Below are positions 12,692 to 21,341 of a DNA stretch of 34,259 nucleotides, piece by piece; position 1 is the stretch's first letter; every line of letters starts with the position of its first letter. The stretch is from contig CAJTPH010000029.1 of NCBI GenBank assembly GCA_910578215.1, positions 1-34,259 of the forward strand, given 5' to 3'. Made by a program: the position numbers and the translations under genes. Source of the stretch: an uncultured Acetatifactor sp. GTDB taxonomy: Bacteria; Bacillota; Clostridia; Lachnospirales; Lachnospiraceae. The notes under the pieces are model-generated. The model ran no database searches and was not told where the DNA came from. It was given only the letters and a program-made list of their open reading frames with translations.

Positions 12692-14505
12692 AGCCCGATA
12701 CAGCCGGGAACCTCCGTCTCCTTTTTCAGCCAAGCCGCCTCCTGCTCCGTCAGATAAGGAGAAAGCTTCTCGCAGACTCTGCTCTGATAAGCAAAAAGCT
12801 GCAGCTTCTGTGTCTCGGTCAGGCTCTTCAGATCGATGGCATCCATGTCGATGGGCACCCATGTCAGGGTCTTGAAATGCATGAACTGGCCGTACTCATT
12901 CTTTTCGTCGTTCTCCGCCACCATGATATTCTCGATGCGGATGCCGTACTGCCCCTCGATGTAGACGCCGGGCTCGTTGGAAATATCCATGCCCGCCTCG
13001 ATGGGCACCTCCGCCATATCCTCCGTAAAACGCCACCGCATGCTCTGGGGGCCCTCATGGACATTGAGCATGTACCCCACGCCGTGCCCGGTGCCGCACT
13101 TATAGTCCACACCCATGTTCCACAGCTGCTGTCTTGCAAGAATATCCAGATTTCTCCCGCTGCAGCCGTAAAGAAAGCGGGCGTTGGACAGCTGCAGCAG
13201 CCCCGCCGCAACCAGGGTATAATGCAGCTTCATCTCATCGGAGACCGGTCCCAGCGCTATGGTCCTTGTGACATCGGTGGTGCCGCCCATATATTGACCG
13301 CCAGAGTCGATCAGATATAAGCCCTCCGGCTTCAACACCGCGTAATTGTCCTTTGTGGGCGCATAGTGCATCATCGCCGCGTTTGCGCCGTATGCAGAGA
13401 TAGACGGGAAAGACAGATCGAAGCATTCGGGTATATCCCTGCGCAGCTTCTCCAAATAATCCGCCGCGGACAGCTCCGTGATCTCAAGCTTTCCGATATT
13501 GGTCTTCAGCCAGTAGATAAACTTTGTCAGAGCAACGCTGTCCTTTAAGTATATTTCCTCCATGTTGGCAAGCTCCACGGGATTCTTTACCGCCTTCAGA
13601 GCCTCCGTGGGATTTTTCTTTTCTATAAGGGTCTGCTTTCCGTCCAGGGTCTTGTACAGCGCATAGCTGCAATGGCGCCTGTCGATCAGAACCTTCTGCC
13701 CCGCGGGCAGCTTCTCCAGGAAGGAGACAATTGAGCCGTACTCCTCCACCTGAATGTGCTTTGCCGCCAGATACTCTGCCGCCTTTTCGTCCAGCGCCTC
13801 CTTCTGGATAAAAAGCACGCTGCCTTCCTGGCTGAAATAGCCGTAGGAAACCGCCACAGGATTACACTCCACGTCACAGCCTCTGATGTTAAAGAGCCAC
13901 ATCAGATCGTCCAGCTTGGTCAAAAGCAGGCTGTCCGCACCCTCCCTGCGCACCTTTTCCATGACGCTTTTCAGCTTCTCCTCAAAGCTCATTCCCGCAA
14001 GCTTTTCGTCCAGCACGGTTACTCTGCCCGCCGGAAAGGCTGGCCTGTCGGTCCAGATGCCCTCCGCCAGATCCCGCTCATAGGCAAAGCTTATATTCTT
14101 TGTCTCCAGCTTTTTTTCATAGCCTCTGCCCTGAGACATGGTGAGAACCCTGCCGTCAAAGCCAAGGGTCTGTCCCTCCTTCATATTCTTCTGCAAAAAC
14201 TCGGTAATGGTGGGAACGCCCTCGTCCTGCATGCGGAACAGCGTAACGCCGGTTCCCGCAAGCTCATGCTCCGCCTGGATAAAGTACCTGCCGTCCGTCC
14301 ACAGCCCCGCGCCCTCCTTCCACACAAGCAGGGTGCCGTTGGAGCCGGTAAAATTACAGAAATACTCCCTCACCTTAAAATAGTCGCTCACATACTCCGA
14401 ATTGTGGAAGTCCGCCGTGGGCATCATGTAAAAGTCGATTCCCTGCTCCTCCATTTTCTCCCGCAGAAGCGAAAGCCTGTCCTGTATCGTCCTGTTTTCC
14501 ATCAT
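12679..14505 (-). CDS. aminopeptidase P family protein (Xaa-Pro aminopeptidase)
   Basis: Cytoplasmic M24B metallopeptidase that removes an N-terminal residue before proline. The 608-residue length and the two creatinase-like N-terminal domains plus a C-terminal peptidase domain fit the long aminopeptidase P class. Metal ligands are visible: DSGGQYMGGTTDVTRT around residues 398-412 (two Asp), GTGHGVG (His), NEPGVYIEG (Glu) and IRIENIM (Glu). GAGGA lies 7 bases ahead of the paired ATG codons at 14505. The stop falls inside a 40-bp tandem repeat, so the last few residues (GCIGLGRA) are repeat derived. Confidence 0.93.
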   Translation of the reverse strand: MMENRTIQDRLSLLREKMEEQGIDFYMMPTADFHNSEYVSDYFKVREYFCNFTGSNGTLLVWKEGAGLWTDGRYFIQAEHELAGTGVTLFRMQDEGVPTITEFLQKNMKEGQTLGFDGRVLTMSQGRGYEKKLETKNISFAYERDLAEGIWTDRPAFPAGRVTVLDEKLAGMSFEEKLKSVMEKVRREGADSLLLTKLDDLMWLFNIRGCDVECNPVAVSYGYFSQEGSVLFIQKEALDEKAAEYLAAKHIQVEEYGSIVSFLEKLPAGQKVLIDRRHCSYALYKTLDGKQTLIEKKNPTEALKAVKNPVELANMEEIYLKDSVALTKFIYWLKTNIGKLEITELSAADYLEKLRRDIPECFDLSFPSISAYGANAAMMHYAPTKDNYAVLKPEGLYLIDSGGQYMGGTTDVTRTIALGPVSDEMKLHYTLVAAGLLQLSNARFLYGCSGRNLDILARQQLWNMGVDYKCGTGHGVGYMLNVHEGPQSMRWRFTEDMAEVPIEAGMDISNEPGVYIEGQYGIRIENIMVAENDEKNEYGQFMHFKTLTWVPIDMDAIDLKSLTETQKLQLFAYQSRVCEKLSPYLTEQEAAWLKKETEVPGCIGLGRA

Positions 14506-14591
14506 TTATGTCCTCATCTTTCTATATCTTGCAGGCATGCCGCCCCGTCTCCTTCAGGAGCCCCCGGCAGGCAAAACCACTCTGAAAACGC

Positions 14592-15248
14592 TCACTCCGC
14601 AAGCTCCCTGCCCACCTCTGCCGTCCGGGACATTCCCACCCTGTCGCAGCCAAGCTTCAGGAACAGCTCCAGCTCCTCCCGGTCAGACACACCGCCCGCC
14701 GCCTTTATCTTCACGCCCGGACCTATATGCTTTAAAAACAGCTCTATGTCCTCCCGGGCGGCGCCGCCCGTTCCGAAGCCGGTGGAGGTCTTGATATAAT
14801 CCGCCCCGGCGTTTGTGACCGCCCTGCACATGGCGATCTTTTCCTCCTCCGTCAGATAGCAGGTCTCGATAATAACCTTGAGAATATGGCTGCCGCAGGC
14901 TTCCTTTACGGTACGGATCTCATCCTCCACCTTTGCGTACTGCCCGCTTTTTACGTCGCCGATATTCACCACCATGTCGATCTCATTGCAGCCGTCCGCC
15001 AGCGCCTGCTCCACCTCCGCCACCTTTGCCCGGGTGACGCTGTAGCCCAGCGGAAATCCCACCACCGTACAGATATTGATCTTATCCGCGTATGTCTCAT
15101 GAACCCTGCGGACATAGGCGGGCGGAATGCAGACGCTGGCCGTATGGTACACAAGCGCCTCCCCGCAAAGCCTTTGTATATCCTCCCATGTGGCATAGGG
15201 CTTAAGCTGCGTATGGTCCACATGGGCAAGCATTTCCTGTATCGTCAT
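14592..15248 (-). CDS. deoC: deoxyribose-phosphate aldolase
   Basis: Splits 2-deoxyribose 5-phosphate into glyceraldehyde 3-phosphate and acetaldehyde in deoxynucleoside breakdown. The 218-residue TIM barrel contains VGFPLG near 63-68, an EIDMVVN strand with Asp91, and KVIIETCYL. It also has Lys153 in KTSTGFG as the Schiff-base lysine, and Lys182 in KIKAAGG as the partner lysine. GGGGAGG lies 7 bases ahead of the ATG at 15248, and a perfect 16-bp palindrome abuts that site. It begins about 86 bases before the aminopeptidase start on the same strand. Confidence 0.96.
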   Translation of the reverse strand: MTIQEMLAHVDHTQLKPYATWEDIQRLCGEALVYHTASVCIPPAYVRRVHETYADKINICTVVGFPLGYSVTRAKVAEVEQALADGCNEIDMVVNIGDVKSGQYAKVEDEIRTVKEACGSHILKVIIETCYLTEEEKIAMCRAVTNAGADYIKTSTGFGTGGAAREDIELFLKHIGPGVKIKAAGGVSDREELELFLKLGCDRVGMSRTAEVGRELAE

Positions 15249-15261
15249 TTTACACCTCCCC

Positions 15262-15277
15262 GTGCGCCCGGGCGCAC
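15262..15277. promoter_or_regulatory. 16-bp perfect palindrome next to deoC ribosome site
   Basis: GTGCGCCCGGGCGCAC reads the same on both strands and touches the deoC GGGGAGG site. As DNA it could be an operator for a dimeric repressor. As RNA it could form a 6-bp hairpin with a CCGG loop. No regulator gene is adjacent. Confidence 0.4.
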
Positions 15278-15307
15278 ATACCTGTCAACATACAAACTTA
15301 CACCTCC

Positions 15308-15347
15308 AAAAAATCCCCTGCAGAACCCTTCAGGGCAGCTACAAGGG
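15308..15347 (-). terminator. intrinsic terminator of thrC
   Basis: Minus strand: CCCTTGTAG pairs with CTGCAGGGG (two G-U pairs), enclosing a small CCC-TGAA-GGG hairpin, followed by ATTTTTT. It begins about 18 bases after the thrC stop at 15365. Confidence 0.8.
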
Positions 15348-15364
15348 AAATTTTTACATCGTCA

Positions 15365-16861
15365 TTAAAGCTTTAAAAAGGCCTTTACCGTGTCCTTCAT
15401 CTTATCCGCATCACACTGAACATCGTGTACCACAGGCGCGGTCCGAATCTCCTCGATGGCGCGCGGAACCGCCACGTTCGCAATCCGGGAGAGCTCGTCC
15501 GCCAGCTGGAAGTCGCCGTAAACGGAAGCGTCCGCATATTTTGCATCGATGGCGCTCATAACGCTCCTTGTAAATTTGAAGGGGCTTGCGGTGGAGGCAA
15601 TCACAGCCCTGCGCGAGTCGCCTGTCTCCCGCACATATTTTTGATAAACTGCGGAAGCAACCGCCGTATGGGTGTCGAGCACATAGCCGCAGCTCTCATA
15701 CAGCCGCCTGATCTCTGCCGCGGTCTCCGCCTCGTCCGCATAATTTCCGTAGAAATCCTCCAGCCCATCCTTCATCTCTGCCGTGATATCATACCTGCCC
15801 TGACCTGACAGCGCCGCCATCAGCTCCCCGGTCCTGTCAGCGTCGTCCCCGGCAATGCGGTAGATGAGCCTCTCCAGATTGCTGGAGATGAGGATATCCA
15901 TGGAGGGAGAGCTGGTCAGCACAAACTCCCTGTTTCTGTCATAGGTCCCGGTACGGAAGAAATCGTAGAGCACCCTGTTGTCATTGGACGCACAGATCAG
16001 CTTCCCCACGGGCAGCCCCATGTTCTTGGCATAAAACGCCGCAAGAATATTTCCAAAGTTCCCGGTGGGCACCACCACATTGACAGCCTCTCCGTCGGAG
16101 ATCTTTCCCTCCCGGAGCAGGGCGGCATAAGCGTACACGTAATAGCAGATCTGGGGCACAAGACGCCCTATGTTGATGGAATTTGCAGAGGAAAACTGAA
16201 ATCCCTTTCCGTTCATCTCCCGGGCAAGCTCTTTGTCCGCAAAAAGCTTCTTTACGCCGGTCTGGGCATCGTCAAAGTTGCCGTGGATACCCACGACCAT
16301 GGTATTTGCCCCCTTCTGGGTCACCATCTGCTTCTCCTGAATGGGACTTACGCCGTCCTTGGGGTAAAAGACAACGATTCTGGTCCCCTCCACATCGGCA
16401 AAGCCTGCCAGCGCCGCCTTTCCGGTATCGCCGGAGGTTGCGGTCAGAATCACGATCTCGTTCTTCACATGATTCTTACGCGCGGCCGTTATCATGAGAT
16501 GAGGCAGGATGGACAGAGCCATGTCCTTAAAGGCAATGGTTGCGCCGTGAAAGAGCTCCAGGTAATACGCTCCGCCCGCCTCCGTCAAGGGAGCCACCGC
16601 CTCCGTGTCAAACTTGGAATCATAGGCCTTGTCAATGCAGCCTTTTAATTCGTCCTCCGTAAAATCGGTGAGAAACAGCTTCATGACCTCGTAAGCCGTC
16701 TGGCGGTAATCCATTTCCGAAAACTCCCTGAGGCTTTTGTCCAGCGCCGGAATATGATCCGGCACAAAGAGCCCGCCGTCCTCGGAAAGCCCTTTTAAAA
16801 TCGCCTCCGAGGCCCTGACCGGATCACCCTTTCCCCTGGTGCTGTTATATAATACTTCCAC
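15365..16861 (-). CDS. thrC: threonine synthase
   Basis: Converts O-phosphohomoserine to threonine with PLP. About 498 residues, the usual length for the long bacterial class. Visible are YNSTRG at the N-terminus, the PLP lysine in FHGATIAFKDMA (Lys112), the phosphate-binding TSGDTGKAA, SSANSINIGRL, and VVPTGNFGN. I chose a GTG at 16861 because GGAGGGAGG lies just upstream and the protein then begins two codons before the conserved YNSTRG. An ATG at 16921 with GGAG 8 bases away is a possible longer start. It follows telA by about 105 bases without a visible terminator and may be read from the xpaC promoter. Confidence 0.96.
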   Translation of the reverse strand: MEVLYNSTRGKGDPVRASEAILKGLSEDGGLFVPDHIPALDKSLREFSEMDYRQTAYEVMKLFLTDFTEDELKGCIDKAYDSKFDTEAVAPLTEAGGAYYLELFHGATIAFKDMALSILPHLMITAARKNHVKNEIVILTATSGDTGKAALAGFADVEGTRIVVFYPKDGVSPIQEKQMVTQKGANTMVVGIHGNFDDAQTGVKKLFADKELAREMNGKGFQFSSANSINIGRLVPQICYYVYAYAALLREGKISDGEAVNVVVPTGNFGNILAAFYAKNMGLPVGKLICASNDNRVLYDFFRTGTYDRNREFVLTSSPSMDILISSNLERLIYRIAGDDADRTGELMAALSGQGRYDITAEMKDGLEDFYGNYADEAETAAEIRRLYESCGYVLDTHTAVASAVYQKYVRETGDSRRAVIASTASPFKFTRSVMSAIDAKYADASVYGDFQLADELSRIANVAVPRAIEEIRTAPVVHDVQCDADKMKDTVKAFLKL

Positions 16862-16966
16862 GGAGAGACCTCCCTCCACGGAATGTTTTTCTTTCACTTC
16901 CTTTTGCTGCGCTTGCTTCATTGGTTAAACTCCATTCTACTCTAAAAATAGCGGAAATCCACAGTA

Positions 16967-18151
16967 CTAATTCTGCCTGGAAGGATTCTGGCCCGACGCG
17001 CTCTGCCTGCTCAGATCCAACAGCTTATCATGCATCTCATTTTCTATCCTGCGCAGCTCCGCCTCCGCGCTCCTGCGCTTCTCCCTGCCCTCCTGCTGAA
17101 TCTTAAGGACCTCGTCCAGGGTGCTGATCAGCGTCTGGTTCGTGGACTGCAGGGTCTCGATATCAATAATTCCCCTCTCGCTTTCCTTTGCCGTCTCTAC
17201 GGTGGCAATCTTCAGGGTCTCGGCATTCTTTTTAAGAAGCTCGTTGGTCATATCGCTGACCGCGTGCTGCGCCTTCGCCGCGTCCGTGGAATGGCTTAAG
17301 CCTATGGCAATGACCATCTGGCTTTTCCACAGGGGGATGGTGTTTACCAGCGTGGACTGTATCTTGTCGCTCATAACGGTATCGTTGCTCTGAATCAACC
17401 TGATCTGGGGGGCCATCTGCAGGGAAACCATACGGGTCAGCTCAAGGTCGTGGACCTTTTTCTCAAAGCGGCTGCACATGTCCGAGAAATCTCTTGCCGC
17501 CTGAGTGTCCTCCGGCAGCCCGCTTTTCTCCGCCTTTTCAAGCAATGCGGGAAGCTCCTCCTCCATGGCTTTCTTAAGCTTCTGTTTGCCGGCCAGTATG
17601 TACATGGACAGCTCCTTAAAATAATTCAGGTTCAGCTCGTACATCTTGTCCAGCATTGCCACGTCCTTTAAAAGGGTGATCTGATGCTGCTCCAGCGCCC
17701 CGCTGATCTTGTTGACATTAACCTCCGCCTTGTCATACTTCGCCTTCATATCGGAGAGCTTATTTGAGCTCTTTTTGAAGAAGCCAAGAAAGCCCTTGGT
17801 ATCCTCATCCTCGTCAAAGTCCCGCAGCTCCGCCACCAGCCCGGTAAGCATTTCGCCCACCTCTCCCATGTCCTTGGTGCGCACATTGCTCAGCGCGGAT
17901 TCCGAGAAATCCGCAATCTTTTTCTGGCAACCGGCTCCGTACTGCAGGATCATCTGCGTATTGTTCAGATCGATCTGCGAGGCAAAATCGTCCACCATCT
18001 TCTGCTCCTGGGGCGTAAGCTCAATCCTCATCTCCTGAGGCTCCGACACCTCTGCAGCCTTGGCCTCAGCAGGCGCCTGGGGCGCAGTCTCACCGAAGGG
18101 GTTAAGGGTAAGGGTGGGCGCCTCCTTCAGCATTTCATCCAATTCACTCAT
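16967..18151 (-). CDS. TelA-like toxic anion resistance protein
   Basis: 394 residues, soluble, mostly alpha-helical. It has the TelA family layout: a variable acidic head with Pro/Ala, then long helices including DFDEDEDTKGFLGFF, KYDKAEVNVNKISGALE, LLKDVAMLDKMYELN, QMAPQIRLIQSNDTVMSDKIQSTLVNTIPLWKSQM and a charged C-terminal coiled coil (REKRRSAEAELRRIE). The family was named for tellurite resistance but it occurs widely with XpaC-like genes, as here, where it likely has an envelope-stress role. AGGAGG lies ahead of the ATG at 18151. It follows xpaC by 43 bases in one operon. Confidence 0.93.
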   Translation of the reverse strand: MSELDEMLKEAPTLTLNPFGETAPQAPAEAKAAEVSEPQEMRIELTPQEQKMVDDFASQIDLNNTQMILQYGAGCQKKIADFSESALSNVRTKDMGEVGEMLTGLVAELRDFDEDEDTKGFLGFFKKSSNKLSDMKAKYDKAEVNVNKISGALEQHQITLLKDVAMLDKMYELNLNYFKELSMYILAGKQKLKKAMEEELPALLEKAEKSGLPEDTQAARDFSDMCSRFEKKVHDLELTRMVSLQMAPQIRLIQSNDTVMSDKIQSTLVNTIPLWKSQMVIAIGLSHSTDAAKAQHAVSDMTNELLKKNAETLKIATVETAKESERGIIDIETLQSTNQTLISTLDEVLKIQQEGREKRRSAEAELRRIENEMHDKLLDLSRQSASGQNPSRQN

Positions 18152-18194
18152 TCTTATATCCTCCTGTGTTCAAAATTTATATAGATTGGTTCTG

Positions 18195-19436
18195 TCATCT
18201 TTTCACAAACTCAAGCTCAGGCTCCCTGGTCAGACCTTCCTTTGCCAGCATGGTCTGAAGCACCTGTGCGTCCGTGGTAACATCGTACGCGGTCTCTCTG
18301 AACAGCCTGTTGAGCAGCTCGCTGAACGCGCTGTTGATCGTATCCAGCGTCTTCTCGATCTCCGCCTTTGCCTCCCGGATATCCTCCCCCTGCTCGCTCA
18401 GGGAATCGAAATCCTCATAGGCGGCAACCAGCTTCAGAGTGGTGGGAAGGTAATAGCTCATAAACTTCTGCATCTGGGATACCTGCTCCGGGTGCTCCCT
18501 CAGCCTGTCAAAAATTTCCTTGAGGAGATTCTCCAGACGGAACAGCTTGGCGGAAATGCTCTCCCCGGCAATATTGTCGTTCATATCGCGCAGCCTTCTG
18601 ATATATTCCTGCCCCTCCGAGATCAGCCTGTCGACCTCGGAAGCGGTTCCCTGTACCGGCATCTCTGCCACGGGTCTTTCGGGAAGCGCACGCATTTCCT
18701 GTTCCTGCGCCTTCCGCTGCTTCTCCAGCGTCAGATACTCGTCATAGATTCTGTTGTCCAGCATCAGGCAGCTCTCCTGCCTGTCCAGATGCCCTTCGGG
18801 ATAAAAGCCGTCGGTAAGCAGCCTTTTTACATCCTTGAGAACAAACTTTTCACTCTGGTTGGTATGCAGGGCAAGATCCTCAAGGTCGATATAGTGATTA
18901 TTGCCCGCAAGCTGCAGATATTTCAAGGCGCGCTTAAGCCTGGACTTCTTTTTGTTTCCCTTTTTGAGCATTCCCACGAAAAGCCCCAGGAATACAAAAA
19001 GCACCCCGAAGGCAACCCAGAAGCCGCCCCCGATGCCCAGTCCCAGCCCGAGAAAGACCGTGGACAAAACCGCCATGACTCCGGTGCCGATGCCGCCAAA
19101 CACCTGAAACAGCGTACCCGAAACGCTGCCCTTTCTCTCCATGGGGGCAAGGGAAGCTCTCACAGGCAGGTTTCTTACCGCCTGCTCCCGCTGCGCCGCT
19201 TTCCTCTCATTGTTCTCCCTGAGCCATTTCTCGGTATAGGTCTCCTTTGGAGGGACCTCCTGTGAATTCTGAACGGCAAAGTTCTGATTGATCTGCGTCC
19301 TTGCCGTCTTCATAGCCTCCATGGCGGCGCTTGCCACCACATCGTTAAAATTTTTGAAATCCCCGGTCTTTAACGCGTCCTGTACCGCGTCTCTGACCGC
19401 GTCGCCGTACTGGCTCCATATATTATCTGCACCCAT
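18195..19436 (-). CDS. xpaC: XpaC-like 5-bromo-4-chloroindolyl phosphate hydrolysis family protein
   Basis: 413 residues. An acidic helical head of ~100 residues is followed by two close membrane helices (about 108-126 and 130-152, rich in Gly). The soluble part then carries the family block KKSRLKRALKYLQLAGNNHYIDLEDLA, a second block FVLKDVKRLLTDGFYPEGHLD, and a long helical C-terminus. Family members are named for an assay on a phosphatase dye; the real substrate is unknown. The close pairing with telA is typical in Firmicutes. The ATG at 19436 has an AAGGGAT-type site, and a promoter lies at 19479-19507. Confidence 0.9.
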   Translation of the reverse strand: MGADNIWSQYGDAVRDAVQDALKTGDFKNFNDVVASAAMEAMKTARTQINQNFAVQNSQEVPPKETYTEKWLRENNERKAAQREQAVRNLPVRASLAPMERKGSVSGTLFQVFGGIGTGVMAVLSTVFLGLGLGIGGGFWVAFGVLFVFLGLFVGMLKKGNKKKSRLKRALKYLQLAGNNHYIDLEDLALHTNQSEKFVLKDVKRLLTDGFYPEGHLDRQESCLMLDNRIYDEYLTLEKQRKAQEQEMRALPERPVAEMPVQGTASEVDRLISEGQEYIRRLRDMNDNIAGESISAKLFRLENLLKEIFDRLREHPEQVSQMQKFMSYYLPTTLKLVAAYEDFDSLSEQGEDIREAKAEIEKTLDTINSAFSELLNRLFRETAYDVTTDAQVLQTMLAKEGLTREPELEFVKR

Positions 19437-19478
19437 TGCCCTTATCCCTTATTGTTCTTCTGCCAAAATATTTATCTA

Positions 19479-19507
19479 ATTATCCCACATATGCTCTCTC
19501 ATTGCAA
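19479..19507 (-). promoter_or_regulatory. promoter of xpaC-telA(-thrC)
   Basis: Minus-strand TTGCAA (19502-19507), 17-base spacer, GATAAT (19479-19484). It lies about 40 bases upstream of the xpaC ATG and just after the stop of the SleB-like gene. Confidence 0.65.
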
Positions 19508-19522
19508 CATAAAATAAAGCTG

Positions 19523-20176
19523 TCATTTAAAAAATTCATGTCCGCCGTGTTCAAACAGAAAAACCAGCTTCTCGTCAAACCATCTCAGGCTGCCCTTGTC
19601 CGCGCGCTTCCTGGCCACAAAATACAGCGCCCCCTGGGAGATATCCTCGCCCTTCAGAGCACGTCCCACCGCGCTGATTGTGGTGTCGCTGATCTCCACA
19701 CGGTCGTATTTTCCGCTGTACGCGGGAGAAAACTGCGCCACGTCGCCCTCCTTCTGAAAGACCACCTCCGTCACCGTATCCGGAAACGAGTCGCTGTTCA
19801 ACCTGTTCAGCACCACGTTTGCCACCAGCAGCCTGCCGTCCTCGTCCTCGCCGCCTGCCTCGGCCTCCACGATACGCAGTAGAACCTCCAGCTCCTCGTC
19901 CGAGAAATCATACAGGGGCTCCTGTTCCATCACCGTAAAGTCCACTACCCTCTGTTCCGACACCGCCCTGTCGGCAATCCCGATACCCACGCTTTCAAGC
20001 TTATCCTGCGCCCTCTCGTTTTCACGGGAGGCTTCTTCAAGCTCCTCCAGCTCCAGCTTCAGCTGATATACGGGCTGTGTGGGAAGCCATGCGGCATTCA
20101 CTCCCTTGGCGCAGAGTACCGCCACAAAAATCACACAGCTTCCAAGTGTAAGAAGGCTCACCGCTCTTTTATACAT
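19523..20176 (-). CDS. SleB-type cell wall hydrolase
   Basis: About 217 residues. A basic start and one hydrophobic helix (residues ~5-27) give a signal or anchor ending near VNAAW. A coiled-coil linker (LELEELEEASRENERAQDKLE) leads to a C-terminal Hydrolase_2 domain, as in the spore-cortex enzyme SleB. That domain includes LLRIVEAEAGGEDEDGRLLVANVVLNR with the catalytic-type Glu, VFQKEGDVAQFSP, and ALYFVARK. I chose the ATG at 20176 with AAAGGA upstream. The frame extends to a GTG at 20218, but those codons come from low-complexity repeats. It may act in cortex or wall turnover. Confidence 0.85.
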   Translation of the reverse strand: MYKRAVSLLTLGSCVIFVAVLCAKGVNAAWLPTQPVYQLKLELEELEEASRENERAQDKLESVGIGIADRAVSEQRVVDFTVMEQEPLYDFSDEELEVLLRIVEAEAGGEDEDGRLLVANVVLNRLNSDSFPDTVTEVVFQKEGDVAQFSPAYSGKYDRVEISDTTISAVGRALKGEDISQGALYFVARKRADKGSLRWFDEKLVFLFEHGGHEFFK

Positions 20177-20179
20177 ATC

Positions 20180-20345
20180 TTTCCGATCCTTTCTTATTTT
20201 GACACTTTTTTTTGGCACTTTTTTTTGGCACTTTTTTTGATACTTTCTTTTTTTGGCACTTTCTTATTTTGACATATTTGACATATTTAACCTATTTTGA
20301 CCAATTTTCACCAATCTTGACCAGGGAAATTTGACCGGGAAAATT
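20180..20345. repeat. degenerate low-complexity tandem repeats upstream of SleB-like gene
   Basis: On the plus strand 13-bp TTTTTTTTGGCAC-like units (about four, with runs of 7-8 T) merge rightward into 9-11 bp ATTTTGACC-like units up to the AAATTTGACCGGGAAAATT end. On the minus strand GTCAAAATAAGAAAG occurs twice, once directly containing the AAAGGA site of the SleB-like gene. The homopolymer runs are slippage prone. No ORF is supported here. Confidence 0.75.
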
Positions 20346-20417
20346 GGGTCAGGAAAATATTGCCTGTCCGATATATCAATATATGAAGCAAATCCGGAAA
20401 ATATGTACGGCTCCCAC

Positions 20418-20447
20418 TTGTCTTTTACAAAGCCTCGATGGTATACT
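20418..20447 (+). promoter_or_regulatory. promoter of the AP2/HNH-like gene
   Basis: Plus-strand TTGTCT (20418-20423), 18-base spacer, TATACT (20442-20447). It is followed closely by GGGGAGG and the ATG at 20471, giving a leader of about 17 bases. Confidence 0.5.
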
Positions 20448-20470
20448 TATGAAATCGGGGAGGTAAACCC

Positions 20471-21298
20471 ATGGAAAAGGATTCCCAAAGCAGCGGGCAG
20501 AGTCCCGGAAAATACGCAGGTGTGTTCCCCGCCGTGAAAAAAAACGGCGAGGTCTATTACCGCGCCTCTCTTACCTACAGGAGCAGGCATATCAGCCTGG
20601 GCAGCTTTTCCGATGCCCGCAGGGCCCACGCCGCCTATCTGGAAGGCACAAGGATCACAGGGTCCTCCGATTGCGCCATTTCCTCCTATCTGGACGATTC
20701 TCCGCTTTCCTTTGAGAAATGGGTCTGTCTCATTAATTTTCGGGACAACGGGCTGTACTTTGGCACCCCCATCTATGTGAGCAAAAAATTTTTCAGCTAC
20801 TATCTGTCCCCCTCCCACGTGCTGAAATTTGATCCCGACGACCTGTTTTATTATTCCTCCCACAAAATCATGCGGCGGGGGAATCACTATTTTGTGGCGG
20901 ATTACGGTATGCAGGTCAGCATTGCCACCCGCTACGGAATCAAGCCCTATGCAAGGGAGGGAAAGGACTTCCGCTTTATCAACGGAGACCCCACCGATTT
21001 CCGGCGGGAAAACCTGGAAATCTTAAATATCTACCACGGCGTCACGCTGGAACAGCAAAAAAACGGACAGTACCTGTATACTGTCCGCATCCATGTCAGG
21101 GGAAATTATCTTGTAGGGCGTTATTTTTCGCAGCTGGAAGCCGCAATCGCCTACAATAAGGCAATCGACATCCTGAAAAAAAACGGCAGCGTGAAAAATT
21201 ACACGCCCAATTACGTCGAAGGGCTCCCGCCCAGCAAATACGCGGAAATCTACACCGCCCTGCATATCTCTCCCCGCATTGCCCAGTGGCGCCCTTAA
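20471..21298 (+). CDS. AP2-like/HNH-like DNA-binding protein, probably not a nuclease
   Basis: 275 residues, one of only two clear plus-strand genes. Residues 14-59 (KYAGVFPAVKKNGEVYYRASL..., GSFSDARRAHAAYLEG) and 188-238 (YHGVTLEQQKNGQYLYTVRI..., GRYFSQLEAAIAYNKAIDIL) each look like an AP2-type three-strand/helix DNA-binding fold. Between them is KDFRFINGDPTDFRRENLEILN (165-186), which aligns with the HNH pattern D-H-x-N-G-D-x-x-x-N-R-x-x-N-L. The catalytic His positions are replaced (RF at DH). AP2-HNH proteins are usually homing endonucleases. This one looks like a domesticated DNA binder. GGGGAGG precedes the ATG, and codon use resembles the neighbours. Confidence 0.65.
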   Translation: MEKDSQSSGQSPGKYAGVFPAVKKNGEVYYRASLTYRSRHISLGSFSDARRAHAAYLEGTRITGSSDCAISSYLDDSPLSFEKWVCLINFRDNGLYFGTPIYVSKKFFSYYLSPSHVLKFDPDDLFYYSSHKIMRRGNHYFVADYGMQVSIATRYGIKPYAREGKDFRFINGDPTDFRRENLEILNIYHGVTLEQQKNGQYLYTVRIHVRGNYLVGRYFSQLEAAIAYNKAIDILKKNGSVKNYTPNYVEGLPPSKYAEIYTALHISPRIAQWRP

Positions 21299-21341
21299 AC
21301 GGTAGCCTGCAAAGCATGAAGCGATGCTGAAAGGAGCCGCT

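Noticed and set aside
11935..13320. 461-codon open frame on the plus strand rich in Val/Gly/Ala
   Set aside because: It is antisense to the lipoprotein linker repeats and the aminopeptidase. Its composition is a mirror of the Ala/Thr/Pro codons on the other strand.
18060..19265. 401-codon plus-strand frame opposite telA and xpaC
   Set aside because: No ribosome site or motif. It overlaps two well-supported minus-strand genes.
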